From: Halogeometricum sp. S3BR5-2 | GTDB taxonomy: Archaea > Halobacteriota > Halobacteria > Halobacteriales > Haloferacaceae | Reading direction: 5' to 3' | Assembly (NCBI RefSeq): GCF_031624635.1 | Contig: NZ_JAMQOQ010000001.1 | Location: 558,001 to 622,000 of the forward strand | DNA: 64,000 bases | Shown here: piece after piece, positions 16,535 to 24,999 of the stretch | How the letters are laid out: each line of letters begins with the position of its first letter | How positions within the stretch are numbered: position 1 is the stretch's first letter | Position numbers and translations under genes: made by a program | Notes under the pieces: model-generated | The model's input: the letters and a program-made list of their open reading frames with translations, nothing else | Database searches by the model: none | What the model was told of the DNA's origin: nothing

Positions 16535-17061
16535 CAGTGCGGCGTCGCCTCGACGTTCAGTTCGTCGCGCAGCTCCTCGATGCGTCGCTCCATCCCCTCG
16601 ACCATGTCGTCGTTCTCCATCGGTTCCAGCGGCGCGCCCGTCTCGGGGCACTGGAAGCCGAGTTCCATCGCCTCGGAGAACTCGAAGCGGATGCCCGCGG
16701 GTTCCGAGAGGTAGAACTCGTGGGTCCGCTCGTACTCCAGTCGGTCCTCGAGCGCTTCGAGGAGGCGGTACATCTCCTCTTCGAGGTTCTCCGGGATGTT
16801 CTCGTAGTGGAACGTCCACAGGTAGGTGAGCCATCCGGAGTCCTCGTCGCGCACCCGGCGGTAGGACGCGAGGTCGTTCTCGTACAGGATGAAGAGCGCT
16901 CGGCGAACGTCGTTCAGTTCGAGGCCCAACTCCTCGGCCAACTCCTCGTCGGTGACCTCGCCGTCCGGCGGCGCGGCCGCGACCGGCATCCCCGTCGGTC
17001 CTACCAACTCGTGGAGGTACTTCTGGATGACAGGGTCGTTCAGCAGCCCTTCAAAAGCCAT
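16534..17061 (-). CDS. tfe: Transcription initiation factor TFE, alpha subunit
   Basis: This 175-residue general transcription factor helps open promoter DNA together with TBP, TFB and RNA polymerase. The start is ATG 17061 (MAFEGLLNDPVIQKYLHELVG), with the winged helix (residues 1-95) including DEELAEELGLELNDVRRALFILYENDLASYRR. A long helical linker (ENLEEEMYRLLEALEDRLEYE) follows. In the zinc-ribbon region (residues 117-150) only one Cys remains (C138), so the classical four-Cys metal site is absent. It is the first gene of a coupled operon with DUF2110. Confidence 0.93.
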   Translation of the reverse strand: MAFEGLLNDPVIQKYLHELVGPTGMPVAAAPPDGEVTDEELAEELGLELNDVRRALFILYENDLASYRRVRDEDSGWLTYLWTFHYENIPENLEEEMYRLLEALEDRLEYERTHEFYLSEPAGIRFEFSEAMELGFQCPETGAPLEPMENDDMVEGMERRIEELRDELNVEATPH

Positions 17062-17086
17062 TGCGTATCTTTCCGTCGCTAAGCAG

Positions 17087-17093
17087 TTTAAAA
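17087..17093 (-). promoter_or_regulatory. TATA box of tfe
   Basis: Minus-strand TTTTAAA is centred 29 bp before the ATG at 17061. It fits a leaderless transcript and helps fix that start over an upstream in-frame ATG at 17097. Confidence 0.6.
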
Positions 17094-17152
17094 GCACCGA
17101 ATACGGGGAGGTGCGGGCGAATCTTCATACTGGTTCGGCCCCCGAAACCGGT

Positions 17153-17518
17153 ATGGCCGAACTGGTCGACGTGCTCCGGTTCTCCCGCGCCGGCGGCCCC
17201 GACCGATACGTGGCGGTGCCGGCCGGCGAGGGGGAACGCGTCGTCGCGGCCCGCGAGCGTCAGCGACGCAGGCGCGTGCGGGTCCTGCGGGCGCTGAAGT
17301 GGTTCGTCGTCCTCGTCTCGGCCGGGTACGCGGCCGTCGTCGCCGAGCAGGTGGTGCTCGGCCTCCTCGGCGCCGGACTCGTCCACGTCCTCGTCGGCGT
17401 CGACATCCTCCGGGCCGAACGGGAGGTGCCCGACGTCGTCGCCGCCGGCGTCCGGCGCGGGGCGGCGCGGGAGCGCTACGGCGACGACGGCGAGGACGAG
17501 AGAGACGGCGCGGAGTGA
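17153..17518 (+). CDS. Small two-helix membrane protein
   Basis: The protein is 121 residues from ATG 17153 (MAELVDVLRFSRAGGPDRYV). A basic stretch (ARERQRRRRVRVLRALK, about residues 33-49) leads into two membrane helices, WFVVLVSAGYAAVVAEQVVL and GLLGAGLVHVLVGVDIL. A charged cytoplasmic tail ends the protein. It is divergent from tfe and convergent with Trm56. I do not recognise the family, and nothing suggests transport or catalysis. Confidence 0.65.
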   Translation: MAELVDVLRFSRAGGPDRYVAVPAGEGERVVAARERQRRRRVRVLRALKWFVVLVSAGYAAVVAEQVVLGLLGAGLVHVLVGVDILRAEREVPDVVAAGVRRGAARERYGDDGEDERDGAE

Positions 17519-17530
17519 CGGGGCGGGCGC

Positions 17531-18139
17531 TCAGGCGTCGTCGGCGTTCTCGCCGCCGTCCACGCTCGCGTTCGCCTCCGCGTCCGCCTCGACGGACTCG
17601 ACCTCGCTCGGGTCGACCACGCGCTTTCCCGTCTCCATCGGGAGCACCGTCCGGTCGGCGTCGGCCCACTCTCGTTCGAGTTCGCGGCCGTCGAACAGGC
17701 GGTCTAAGAACACCGCGAGGCCGGCCACCTCCGAGTGGGGTTGGTTCGTCACGCCGACGTTGAACTCCGCCTCCTCGTACACCTCGAACGGCACCTTCTC
17801 GCCGCCGACGACGACGAGCAGCGGTTCCTCGCGGTGGACCGCTCGGATCTCCTCTTGAACGTCCTGCACGCGTTCGCCGTACATCGTCAGGTGGACGACG
17901 CTCCCCTCCCAGTTCCGGACGAACGCCTTCTGCGCGTCCGTGGTCTCGACGGCGAACGGACCGCCGAACCGGTCGGTGATGTCCTCGACCGTCTCCTTCG
18001 ACTGCCCGGCGTTGTCCGGGAAGACGACGCGGTCCGCGCCGAGGGCGCGGGCCGTGAGGCCGACGTGCGTCGTCATCCGGTCGTCGCGCCCCGGTCTGTG
18101 GCCGTACCGGAGGACGGCGACCTCGGGTTCTGCGTGCAT
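17531..18139 (-). CDS. trm56: tRNA (cytidine(56)-2'-O)-methyltransferase
   Basis: This 202-residue SPOUT-fold enzyme would methylate the ribose of C56 in the T-loop of archaeal tRNAs using SAM. The sequence has EVAVLRYGHRPGRDDRMTTH at the start. The knot-side blocks VVHLTMYGERVQDV, PLLVVVGGEKVPFEVYE and NVGVTNQPHSEVAGLAVFLD follow, with the last typical of the SAM-binding trefoil knot. Residues 175-202 are an acidic, non-conserved tail. Length fits archaeal Trm56. Confidence 0.9.
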   Translation of the reverse strand: MHAEPEVAVLRYGHRPGRDDRMTTHVGLTARALGADRVVFPDNAGQSKETVEDITDRFGGPFAVETTDAQKAFVRNWEGSVVHLTMYGERVQDVQEEIRAVHREEPLLVVVGGEKVPFEVYEEAEFNVGVTNQPHSEVAGLAVFLDRLFDGRELEREWADADRTVLPMETGKRVVDPSEVESVEADAEANASVDGGENADDA

Positions 18140-18243
18140 ACGCCGAGCGAGTCGGTCCGCGCGCTAAGGCGCTTCGCTTCGGGGCCACTGACCTCGCCGG
18201 GACGTGCGCGAGGGTTAACCGGGTCGCGGCCCTGCTAGGGAGT

Positions 18244-19269
18244 ATGTCCTCCACGGGCGCCGAGGCGCCGCGACTCGACGGGCGGACGGCCGTCGTCACC
18301 GGCGGGACCGACGGCATCGGGTTCGAGACGGCCCGCCGACTCGCCGCCCGCGGCGCGCGCGTGGTCGTCACCGGCCGCGACCCGGCGAAGGGCGGCCGGG
18401 CCGCCGTCGCCCTGCGCGAGGCGGCCACCGGTGACGGCGACGCCGCCTTCCTCGCGGCCGATTTCGCCTCGCAGGCCGAGGTCAGGGACCTCGCCGCGCG
18501 ACTCGACGAGGAGGTGGACCGACTCGACATCTTCGTGAGCAACGCGGGCGCGTGGTTCGCCGACCCGGAACTGACCGACGACGGCGTCGAGGAGACGTTC
18601 GCGGTGAACCACCTCGCGCCGTTCCTCCTCGTGAACCTCCTCTCCGAGCGCCTGCGCGAGACGGCCGCCGAGGCGGGCGAGGCGCGGGTCGTCGTCGTCT
18701 CCTCGGAACTGCACCGGAACGCCCGCATGGCGTTCCGAAAGCTCCGTTCGGTCCACGACGTCACCGGCCGCGGCGCGTACGCCCGGTCGAAACTGGCGAA
18801 CGTGCTGTTCACCGTCGAGGCCGCCGAGCGCCTGCGCGGGACGGGCGTGACGGCCAACTGCCTCCACCCCGGCGCGGTGCTCGGCACGTCGCTCTCGCGG
18901 GAGTACGGCGGGGCCGTCCGGGCGGCCGTCTCCGTGCTCGGAAGCCTGCCCGACTCGGTCACCTCGCGGTTCGCTAAGAGCGTCGCCGAGGGCGCCGAGA
19001 CCCCCGTCTACCTTGCCGCCTCGCCCGAAGTCGAGGGCGTCACGGGCGAGTACTTCGTCGACCGCGCGGTCGAACGGCCGTCGGCGACGGCGCGGGACGA
19101 GCGCACCCGGCGGCGACTGTGGACGGTCAGCGCCGACCTGACGGACCTCTCGCCCGACGAACAGATACCGCCGCGGTCCGCCGACGGCGCGGAGTGGGCG
19201 GCGGGGGCGGGAACGGAGACCGGGGCGGGGACGGGGACGGGGACGCCGAGCGGGAATCGCTCGCAGTAG
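18244..19269 (+). CDS. Short-chain dehydrogenase/reductase
   Basis: This 341-residue NAD(P) oxidoreductase carries the SDR Rossmann motif TGGTDGIG (19-26), the coenzyme-binding VSNAGAWF, a catalytic Ser region near 153 (VVVSSELHR) and Y179-x3-K183 (YARSK). The order and the retinol-dehydrogenase/WW-oxidoreductase-like NHLAPFLLVNLL suggest the branch that uses lipophilic alcohols, but substrate is open. The last 30 residues are a Gly/Thr repeat tail with no family match. It is 46 bp upstream of the epimerase gene in the same direction. Confidence 0.88.
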   Translation: MSSTGAEAPRLDGRTAVVTGGTDGIGFETARRLAARGARVVVTGRDPAKGGRAAVALREAATGDGDAAFLAADFASQAEVRDLAARLDEEVDRLDIFVSNAGAWFADPELTDDGVEETFAVNHLAPFLLVNLLSERLRETAAEAGEARVVVVSSELHRNARMAFRKLRSVHDVTGRGAYARSKLANVLFTVEAAERLRGTGVTANCLHPGAVLGTSLSREYGGAVRAAVSVLGSLPDSVTSRFAKSVAEGAETPVYLAASPEVEGVTGEYFVDRAVERPSATARDERTRRRLWTVSADLTDLSPDEQIPPRSADGAEWAAGAGTETGAGTGTGTPSGNRSQ

Positions 19270-19315
19270 GTGCGCGGACCAGAACGAACTTACTCGCCCG
19301 CGAGAGAGCCACCGC

Positions 19316-20269
19316 ATGAACCTCTCAGGGAAGCGAGTCGTCGTCACCGGCGGCGCGGGACTCGTCGGTTCGCACCTCGCAGCGCACCTCCGCGACGACA
19401 ACGACGTGGTCGTCGTCGACGACCTCTCGAAGGGCACGCGCGAACGCGTCCCCGACGGCGTCGAATTCGTGCGGGCCGACCTGACCGACGCCGACGAGGT
19501 GGCCGAGGCCATCACCGCGGACGTCGACGTCGTCTTCCACTTCGCCGCCTACACGGACACGAACTACGCCCAGCCCCGACAGATGTTCGAGGAGAACACC
19601 GAGATGACGTACAACGTCCTCGAACGCATGGACGAGGTCGGCGTCTCGAACCTCGCCTTTACCTCCTCCTCTACGGTCTACGGCGAGGCGCCGCGGCCGA
19701 CGCCCGAGGACTATGCCCCCCTCGAACCAATCAGCGTCTACGGCGCCTCGAAACTCGCCGACGAGGGCCTGCTCTCCACGTACGCCCACTCGAAGGACTT
19801 CACCGTCTGGCTGTTCCGCTTCGCCAACATCGTCGGTCCGAAGCAACGGGGGAACGTCATCCCCGATTTCATCGAGAAACTGCTCGAAAGCCCCGACAGC
19901 CTCACCATCCTCGGCGACGGCCGCCAGGAGAAGTCCTACCTCCACGTCGAGGACTGCGTGCGCGCCATCTCCCACGTCGTCGAGAACGCCGAGCAGTCGA
20001 TGAACACGTACAACCTCGGCACGCGGACGACCACCTCCGTGACCACCATCGCCGACATCGTCGCGGACGTGATGGACCTCGACCCCGAGTACGAGTACAC
20101 CGGCGGCGACAGGGGCTGGGAGGGCGACGTGCCGCGGATGCGCCTCTCCGTCGAGAAACTGTCCGCCCTCGGCTGGGAGGCCGACGGCTCCAGCGACGAG
20201 GCGGTGCGGCGGGCGGCGCGCGAACTGACCGAGGAACTCCGCGCCGAGTACGCCGCCGCGGACGACTGA
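19316..20269 (+). CDS. NAD-dependent sugar-nucleotide epimerase/dehydratase
   Basis: This 317-residue extended SDR starts MNLSGKRVVVTGGAGLVGSH, with the GxxGxxG NAD site at 12-18. Motifs: VFHFAAYTDTNYAQP, the active-site TSSSTVYGE and Y142-x3-K146 (YGASK), RFANIVGPKQRGNVI, and YLHVEDCVRAI. It resembles UDP-glucose 4-epimerases (GalE-like), which make sugar nucleotides for S-layer or pilin glycosylation. Two glycosyltransferases lie about 2-4 kb away on the other strand. The sugar specificity is not readable. Confidence 0.88.
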   Translation: MNLSGKRVVVTGGAGLVGSHLAAHLRDDNDVVVVDDLSKGTRERVPDGVEFVRADLTDADEVAEAITADVDVVFHFAAYTDTNYAQPRQMFEENTEMTYNVLERMDEVGVSNLAFTSSSTVYGEAPRPTPEDYAPLEPISVYGASKLADEGLLSTYAHSKDFTVWLFRFANIVGPKQRGNVIPDFIEKLLESPDSLTILGDGRQEKSYLHVEDCVRAISHVVENAEQSMNTYNLGTRTTTSVTTIADIVADVMDLDPEYEYTGGDRGWEGDVPRMRLSVEKLSALGWEADGSSDEAVRRAARELTEELRAEYAAADD

Positions 20270-20377
20270 GCGGCCGCGCGCCGCGAGCCGCGCGCCTCCC
20301 GGCGCGACACCGCCCCCGAGACGCCTGCACAACACTGAAAAGCCGCCGGTCCACAACGCCCGGGTAGGTGAGGACAG

Positions 20378-20554
20378 ATGGGAGTGCTCACGGCGGTCGT
20401 GGACACGTTCTCGACCGGCGAGGACGGGGCGACCGACGACTCGTTCGCGTATCGCTGCGCCGACTGCGAGGCGGCGTTCGAGCGTCCGAAGCGCCAGATG
20501 ACCCGCGTCCGGTGTCCGGACTGTCGCTCCTCGGACGTGCGGAGCGTCGACTGA
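20378..20554 (+). CDS. 58-residue zinc-ribbon protein
   Basis: ATG 20378 opens a 58-codon frame ending TGA at 20554. Residues 26-49 hold two Cys pairs, CADC (27-30) and CPDC (46-49), separated by a basic stretch (ERPKRQMTRVR). That is a zinc-ribbon finger of the FmdB/rubredoxin-like type. A TATA-like stretch is not obvious, but the codon pattern and spacing (108 bp after the epimerase stop) fit a real gene. It is probably a small nucleic-acid or protein-binding factor; the target is unknown. Confidence 0.65.
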   Translation: MGVLTAVVDTFSTGEDGATDDSFAYRCADCEAAFERPKRQMTRVRCPDCRSSDVRSVD

Positions 20555-20623
20555 CGAGGTCTGGGCGAACCTCTCTCGCCGGCGGTCGCGCCGCCGACCG
20601 CGGGGCGCCCCGAGCGACACGGC

Positions 20624-20628
20624 TTTTA
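20624..20628 (+). promoter_or_regulatory. TATA-like box before the DUF2797 gene
   Basis: TTTTA lies about 27 bp before the GTG at 20653. It supports that GTG as the start over upstream in-frame GTGs. Confidence 0.4.
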
Positions 20629-20652
20629 CCCGGCCGGCCCCTACCTCGCGGC

Positions 20653-21399
20653 GTGCAGTTCGTCGGCTACGACACCTCCGGACCGGGCCTGTTTCTCGCC
20701 AGCGACGGCGACGTGGAGTACGTCTCGCTGGACCCCGGAACCGACCTCGCCTACACGCTCGGCGACCGCCACTGCGCGGGTCTGACGACCGACGACGGAC
20801 ACGATTTCTGTGAAAACGACGGCGCTCCCTACTGCCGCGACCACCGGTCGACGTGGGTGTGCGCGAAGTGCACCGGCACCTGCCTCAAAGACGAGATGGA
20901 CTGCCACGACCCTCACGCCGTCTACCTCGCGGCGTTCGCGCCCGACGTGTTCAAGGTGGGCGTGACGAAGGAGTGGCGACTGGAGACGCGCCTGCGCGAA
21001 CAGGGCGCCGACCGCGGGGCGCACGTCCGGACCGTCGCCGACGGTCGCGTCGCCCGCGAGATAGAGGCCGGACTCGCCGAGGAGATTCCCGACCGAGTTC
21101 GGGTGCCGACGAAACGCGACGGCCTCCACCTCGCCGTCGACGACGGCGCGTGGGAGTCGCTGCTCTCGGAGTTCGACGTGCTCTCGGAGTTCGAGTTCGA
21201 CTACGGCCTCGCTCTCGACGCCCGACCGGTCGCCGAGACGGTCGCCACCGGCACCGTTCGCGGCGTCAAGGGTCGCCTGCTCGTCCTCGACCGCGGAGGC
21301 AGCACCTACGCCGTCGACCTCCGGGACCTCGTGGGCCACGAGGTGACCGCCGGAGCGACGACGCGCGACCTGCAGTCGAGTCTCGGTGCGTGGGGCTGA
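20653..21399 (+). CDS. DUF2797 protein, possibly GIY-YIG-like
   Basis: This is a 248-residue protein starting at GTG 20653 (VQFVGYDTSGPGLFLASDG). A Cys/His-rich zinc-binding region spans about residues 41-95 (HCAGL, DFCEND, YCRDH, VCAKCTGTCL). It leads to YLAAFAPDVFKVGVTKEWRLETRLREQG, which resembles the YIG-strand and Arg of GIY-YIG nucleases. That resemblance is my inference. The C-terminal half has RVRVPTKRDGLHLAV. The family is archaeal/bacterial with unknown function. Confidence 0.8.
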   Translation: MQFVGYDTSGPGLFLASDGDVEYVSLDPGTDLAYTLGDRHCAGLTTDDGHDFCENDGAPYCRDHRSTWVCAKCTGTCLKDEMDCHDPHAVYLAAFAPDVFKVGVTKEWRLETRLREQGADRGAHVRTVADGRVAREIEAGLAEEIPDRVRVPTKRDGLHLAVDDGAWESLLSEFDVLSEFEFDYGLALDARPVAETVATGTVRGVKGRLLVLDRGGSTYAVDLRDLVGHEVTAGATTRDLQSSLGAWG

Positions 21400-21446
21400 C
21401 CGTCCCGACCAACAATCCTTTCCAGTCGGACCGAGTACGGAGTCTC

Positions 21447-21926
21447 ATGTCCGACAACCCAGACGAACCCGCCGACGACCCGGCCGAGAACGTCGACGAA
21501 CCGACGGACGCCGGCGAGAGCGGAGCCGACGCTGAGGACGACGAGGAGATGTCCTTCCGGGAGCGAGTCGAGGAGATCCGAAAGCGCCGCGAGGAGGAAC
21601 GCGAGGAGGGCGAGCGACCGGCCCCCGACGACATGATGGGCGGCGGCGAGGGCGGCCCCGGCGGCATGGGCGGCGGCGGCAACCCCTTCGCGCAGATGAT
21701 GAGCGGCATGATGGGCGGCGGCGGTGGCGGCCCCGGCGGTATGGGCGGCGGCGGCGGTCCGGGCGGCATGGGCGGCGGCCCGCCGGGCGCCGGCGGCCGC
21801 GGCGAGTCCGAGTCGGCCGGCAACGAGGAACTCGTCCGCGAGGTACGCCAACTCCGCGACGAGGTGCGCGACGCGACCCGTCAGCTTCAGCGCATCGCGC
21901 AGGCCGTCGAAGACCTGGACGACTGA
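21447..21926 (+). CDS. Gly/Met-rich protein with terminal coiled coil
   Basis: The 159-residue protein has an acidic N-terminus (MSDNPDEPADDPAENVDEPT) and a charged helix (FRERVEEIRKRREEEREE, about residues 36-55). About 50 residues of Gly/Met/Pro repeats follow (MMGGGEGGPGGMGGGG and close variants, ending near residue 114). Next comes a helical block (ELVREVRQLRDEVRDATRQLQRI) that looks coiled-coil. The GGM repeats resemble chaperonin C-terminal tails. There is no signal peptide. The function is unknown; a chaperone-associated or condensate-forming role is speculation. Confidence 0.7.
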   Translation: MSDNPDEPADDPAENVDEPTDAGESGADAEDDEEMSFRERVEEIRKRREEEREEGERPAPDDMMGGGEGGPGGMGGGGNPFAQMMSGMMGGGGGGPGGMGGGGGPGGMGGGPPGAGGRGESESAGNEELVREVRQLRDEVRDATRQLQRIAQAVEDLDD

Positions 21927-21955
21927 GGCCGACGCCTCGGCCGTTCCGAGAAGAG

Positions 21956-23080
21956 TTAGGTTCCTTTTTCGTCGACGACCCGGTCGTACAGCGACGCGAG
22001 TTCGTCGACGGCGCGGTCGACGCCGAGTTCCTCGCGGCGGTCCAGACAGGAGTCCGACAGCGCCTCGCGTTCGTCGAGCACGCGGCGTATCGCCTTCCGG
22101 CAGGCCTCGACGTCGCCGAGCGGGTAGTGATACCCCGTCACGCCGTCGACGACGGTGTCCGAGAGCGCCCCCGCGTCGGCGCCGACGACGGGCGTCCCGC
22201 AGGCGTTGGCCTCCAGGGCGACGAGCCCCTGCGTCTCGACGGGGCTCGGGAACACGAACGCGTCCAGCGCCGAGTAGAACGCCGGCAGGTCCTCGCGCGG
22301 GAGGAATCCGAGGAAGCGCGCGTCGAGACCCACGTCCGTCGCCAGCGACTCCAACTCCCCGCGGGCGGGGCCGTCACCGCCGAAGACTACCGTCGCGTCG
22401 ATGCCGGCGGCGGCGCGGACGAACTCGTCGAGGTTCTTCTCGAAGCCGTGCCGGCCCGTGTAGCCGACGAGGGGACCGTCCGGCAGGTCGTGTCGCTCGC
22501 GGAAATCGGCGACCGCGGCGTCGCCGACGGGGGCGAACCGCTCGGTGTCGACGCCGTTCGAGAGGACGGTCAGCCCCTCGTCGACGCCCACCTCGTCGCG
22601 GAGGTGGTCGCGGGCGTCCGTGCTGGGGCAGAGGACGGCGTCGGCGCGGCCGAAGAACCAGCGCTCGTAGCGCTCCGAGAGCGACTCGATGCGGCGCTCG
22701 AACGGCTCCCGCGAGGTGAGGTAGTCGGCGTACTCACCGGTCGGCGTGTGGTAGGAGGCGACGAACGGCCGGTTCTCGCGCCGGGCGAGGCGGAGCCCCG
22801 AGAGGCCGAGCGCGAACGGGGTGTGCGCGTGGACCACGTCCACGTCCTCGACGCGACTCGGGACGCGCGGGACGCCGAGTCGGAACCCGTCGTAGAAGGG
22901 AAACGAGACGCTGCGGACGGGGTACTCGCCGGTCTCGGGGGCGTAGTCGTCGGTGCCGGGGAACACCACGTCCATCCGGCCGCCGCGCTCCCGCCAGCGG
23001 TCCCGCCACGTCTGCACGGTGTAGGAGACGCCGTTGACGGTGGGGAGGTACGTGTCCGTGAACGCTGCGACCGACTGCAT
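21956..23080 (-). CDS. Glycosyltransferase family 4 protein
   Basis: This 374-residue GT4 enzyme starts at ATG 23080 (MQSVAAFTDTYLPTVNGVSY), a very typical N-terminus for this family. The acceptor-domain motif VDVVHAHTPFALGLSGL, the hinge VLSNGVDTERFAPVGD and the donor-site FPSPVETQGLVALEANACGTPVVG with the EX7E Glu pair are all present. It would transfer a sugar from a nucleotide donor to a lipid or glycan. It is 77 bp downstream of a second GT4 gene on the same strand, perhaps for lipid or surface glycan synthesis. Confidence 0.92.
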   Translation of the reverse strand: MQSVAAFTDTYLPTVNGVSYTVQTWRDRWRERGGRMDVVFPGTDDYAPETGEYPVRSVSFPFYDGFRLGVPRVPSRVEDVDVVHAHTPFALGLSGLRLARRENRPFVASYHTPTGEYADYLTSREPFERRIESLSERYERWFFGRADAVLCPSTDARDHLRDEVGVDEGLTVLSNGVDTERFAPVGDAAVADFRERHDLPDGPLVGYTGRHGFEKNLDEFVRAAAGIDATVVFGGDGPARGELESLATDVGLDARFLGFLPREDLPAFYSALDAFVFPSPVETQGLVALEANACGTPVVGADAGALSDTVVDGVTGYHYPLGDVEACRKAIRRVLDEREALSDSCLDRREELGVDRAVDELASLYDRVVDEKGT

Positions 23081-23157
23081 TCGTTTGTCGTGTGCGGGCG
23101 GACCTGTAAACGGTTGTGACTTCCGCCGGCGCGGACTCCCCCGCCGTCGGCGTCGCC

Positions 23158-24228
23158 TCACGCCGGCAGCCGACCCTCCGCGAGCGCCTCGTACGTCGCT
23201 TCGAGTCGCTCGCCGACGCGGTCCAGACCGTGCTCGGCCGCCGTCTCTCGGGCGTTCTCGCCCAGTCGCCGCCGCAGGTCCGGGTCGCGTTCGAGCAGTT
23301 CCAAGGCGCGGCGGAACTCCGCGCGCGTCGAGCACTTCAGGCAGTCCTCGCCGTGCGTGTAGAACTCGTCGAAGACGGGGATGTCGCGGAGGACGACGGC
23401 CTTCCCGCAGGCCATCGCCTCGAGGACGACGATGCCCTGATTCTCGACTTTCGCGGGGAAGCAGAACACGTCGCCGGCGCCGAAGGCTCCCCGGATGTCG
23501 TCGACCCAGCCGGTGAACGTGACGTTCTCGGGGGGATTCCGCGTCCAGCGCTTCACGGTCTCGCTGGCGTGGGGGCCGTCGTCGACGGTGCCGAACCACG
23601 CGAAGTCGTACTCCGTCTCCTCGGCGAGTTCGCAGAACGCCGTCAGCCCCTTCCGCTCGAAGACGTTGCCGACGGCGAAGACGACCATCCCCTCCAAGTC
23701 GTAGCGCTCGCGGTACTCCGCGCGCAGGTCCTCGAACCCGGCCAGCGCGTCGACGTCGACGCCGTTCGTTATCGGGCGAATCGGCGCGTCGACGGGGTAG
23801 GATTCCAGCACCGACTTCGTGTACTCGGAGGGGCAGAGCACGAGGTCCGCCTGCGAGTAGAACCACTTCAGGTAGCGGCCGAGCGCGGGCGCTATCGCGC
23901 CGGACCCGCGGAACGACTCCGCGAAATCCTCGCGCGTGACGTGCGTGTGGAGGACCAACGGAATCCCCTCGCTCTTGGCGTGGCGGGCGACGGCGACGGT
24001 TCCGGGGCCGATGAGGTTGCAGTGAGCGACGTCGAAGTCGGCGAACGCGCCGCGGCCCGTCGCCGCCGACAGCGCGGCCCGCGGGAGGCTCCCGCCGCGC
24101 CACGGGCTGGTGATGACCTCCACGTCGGTGCGCGAGAGGGCGGCGCGCTGCTGTCTCGCCGCGGTGCCGATGCCGCTGCGCTCCAGTTGCGATTCGAGTT
24201 CGAGGTAGTTCAGCGCGCGGAGGCTCAC
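23158..24228 (-). CDS. Glycosyltransferase family 4 protein
   Basis: This 356-residue GT4 enzyme probably starts at GTG 24228 (VSLRALNYLELESQLERSGI). The longer upstream frame is rejected because it reads antisense through the RNase P subunit gene. Motifs: FADFDVAHCNLIGPGTVAV, LCPSEYTKSVLE, RPITNGVDVDAL, and the donor-binding FCFPAKVENQGIVVLEAMAC with the EX7E Glu residues. It pairs with the gene downstream, giving two different glycosyltransferases in one likely operon. Donor and acceptor are unknown. Confidence 0.9.
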   Translation of the reverse strand: MSLRALNYLELESQLERSGIGTAARQQRAALSRTDVEVITSPWRGGSLPRAALSAATGRGAFADFDVAHCNLIGPGTVAVARHAKSEGIPLVLHTHVTREDFAESFRGSGAIAPALGRYLKWFYSQADLVLCPSEYTKSVLESYPVDAPIRPITNGVDVDALAGFEDLRAEYRERYDLEGMVVFAVGNVFERKGLTAFCELAEETEYDFAWFGTVDDGPHASETVKRWTRNPPENVTFTGWVDDIRGAFGAGDVFCFPAKVENQGIVVLEAMACGKAVVLRDIPVFDEFYTHGEDCLKCSTRAEFRRALELLERDPDLRRRLGENARETAAEHGLDRVGERLEATYEALAEGRLPA

Positions 24229-24363
24229 GGTGGCACTCGGGTTTCGCCGCGGGCGGTTTGACGCTACCGACTCGGAGGCGCCCCCGGCGCCTCGCCGCTC
24301 CGCCGCACCTCCGCTCCGCCCCGGAGCGGAACGTCTTTCCGGACCCGCCCCGCCCCTCCGGAT

Positions 24364-24642
24364 ATGAGCATCGCGGAGGAGCGCATCGAGCGCCTGCACG
24401 GACTCGCCCGCGAGGCCGCGGCCGACGGCGAGTTCGACCGCTCGCGGGAGTACGTCCGCCTCGCGCGCCGCCTCGCCGAGCGGAACCGCTGCGGGGTCCC
24501 GAAGGGGCTCCAGCGGTCGTCGTGCGACGCCTGCGACGTCTACCTTCGCCCCGGCCGAAACGCGCGCGTCCGGGTCCACCGCGGGCGCGTCGTCGTCCGC
24601 TGTCTCGACTGCGGCGCGACGAAGCGCCATCCCATCGAGTGA
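24364..24642 (+). CDS. rnp4: Ribonuclease P protein component 4 (Rpp21)
   Basis: This 92-residue protein starts MSIAEERIERLHGLAREAAA. It has an N-terminal helical part and a zinc ribbon formed by C54, C57, C80 and C83 (CDAC and CLDC), with VPKGLQRSSCDAC matching archaeal Rpp21. It binds the archaeal RNase P RNA together with Rpp29 to help mature tRNA 5' ends. It is 108 bp upstream of the CRM-domain gene, and a shared RNA theme for this stretch is plausible. Confidence 0.9.
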   Translation: MSIAEERIERLHGLAREAAADGEFDRSREYVRLARRLAERNRCGVPKGLQRSSCDACDVYLRPGRNARVRVHRGRVVVRCLDCGATKRHPIE

Positions 24643-24750
24643 GCGGGCGAACGCGCCTCGTCCGGCCGGTTCGTTCCGCTCGTCCCGTCCGTCCCGCCTC
24701 GCCGGTCCGGACCATCAACGTTCAAATCATTCGACCCGATACAGTGTCGT

Positions 24751-24999
24751 ATGGGTAATCAGGACCTCCGCAAGGAGGCGCACGACCTCGACGTGACCGT
24801 CTGGGTCGGCAAGAGCGGCATCGGCGCCGTCGAGGAGGAGCTATCGGACCAACTGCGGGAACGGGACCTCGTGAAGGTGAAGTTCCTCCGGTCGGCGCGT
24901 GCCGGGTCGACGGTGGAGGAACTGACCGAGGAACTCGCAGAGCGCGTGGACGCGGACGTCGTCGAGACGCGCGGCAACACCGGCGTCGTTCACAGATGA
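24751..24999 (+). CDS. CRM-domain (YhbY-like) RNA-binding protein
   Basis: The 82-residue protein has one CRM domain: VTVWVGKSGIGAVEEELSDQ (the GxxG-type RNA-binding loop) then ERDLVKVKFLRSARAG and the closing VVETRGNTGVVHR. Bacterial YhbY binds pre-50S ribosomes, and the archaeal proteins are likely ribosome-assembly or RNase P-related factors. Its stop overlaps the MscS gene start by 4 bp (ATGA), so the two are translated in tandem. Confidence 0.9.
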   Translation: MGNQDLRKEAHDLDVTVWVGKSGIGAVEEELSDQLRERDLVKVKFLRSARAGSTVEELTEELAERVDADVVETRGNTGVVHR

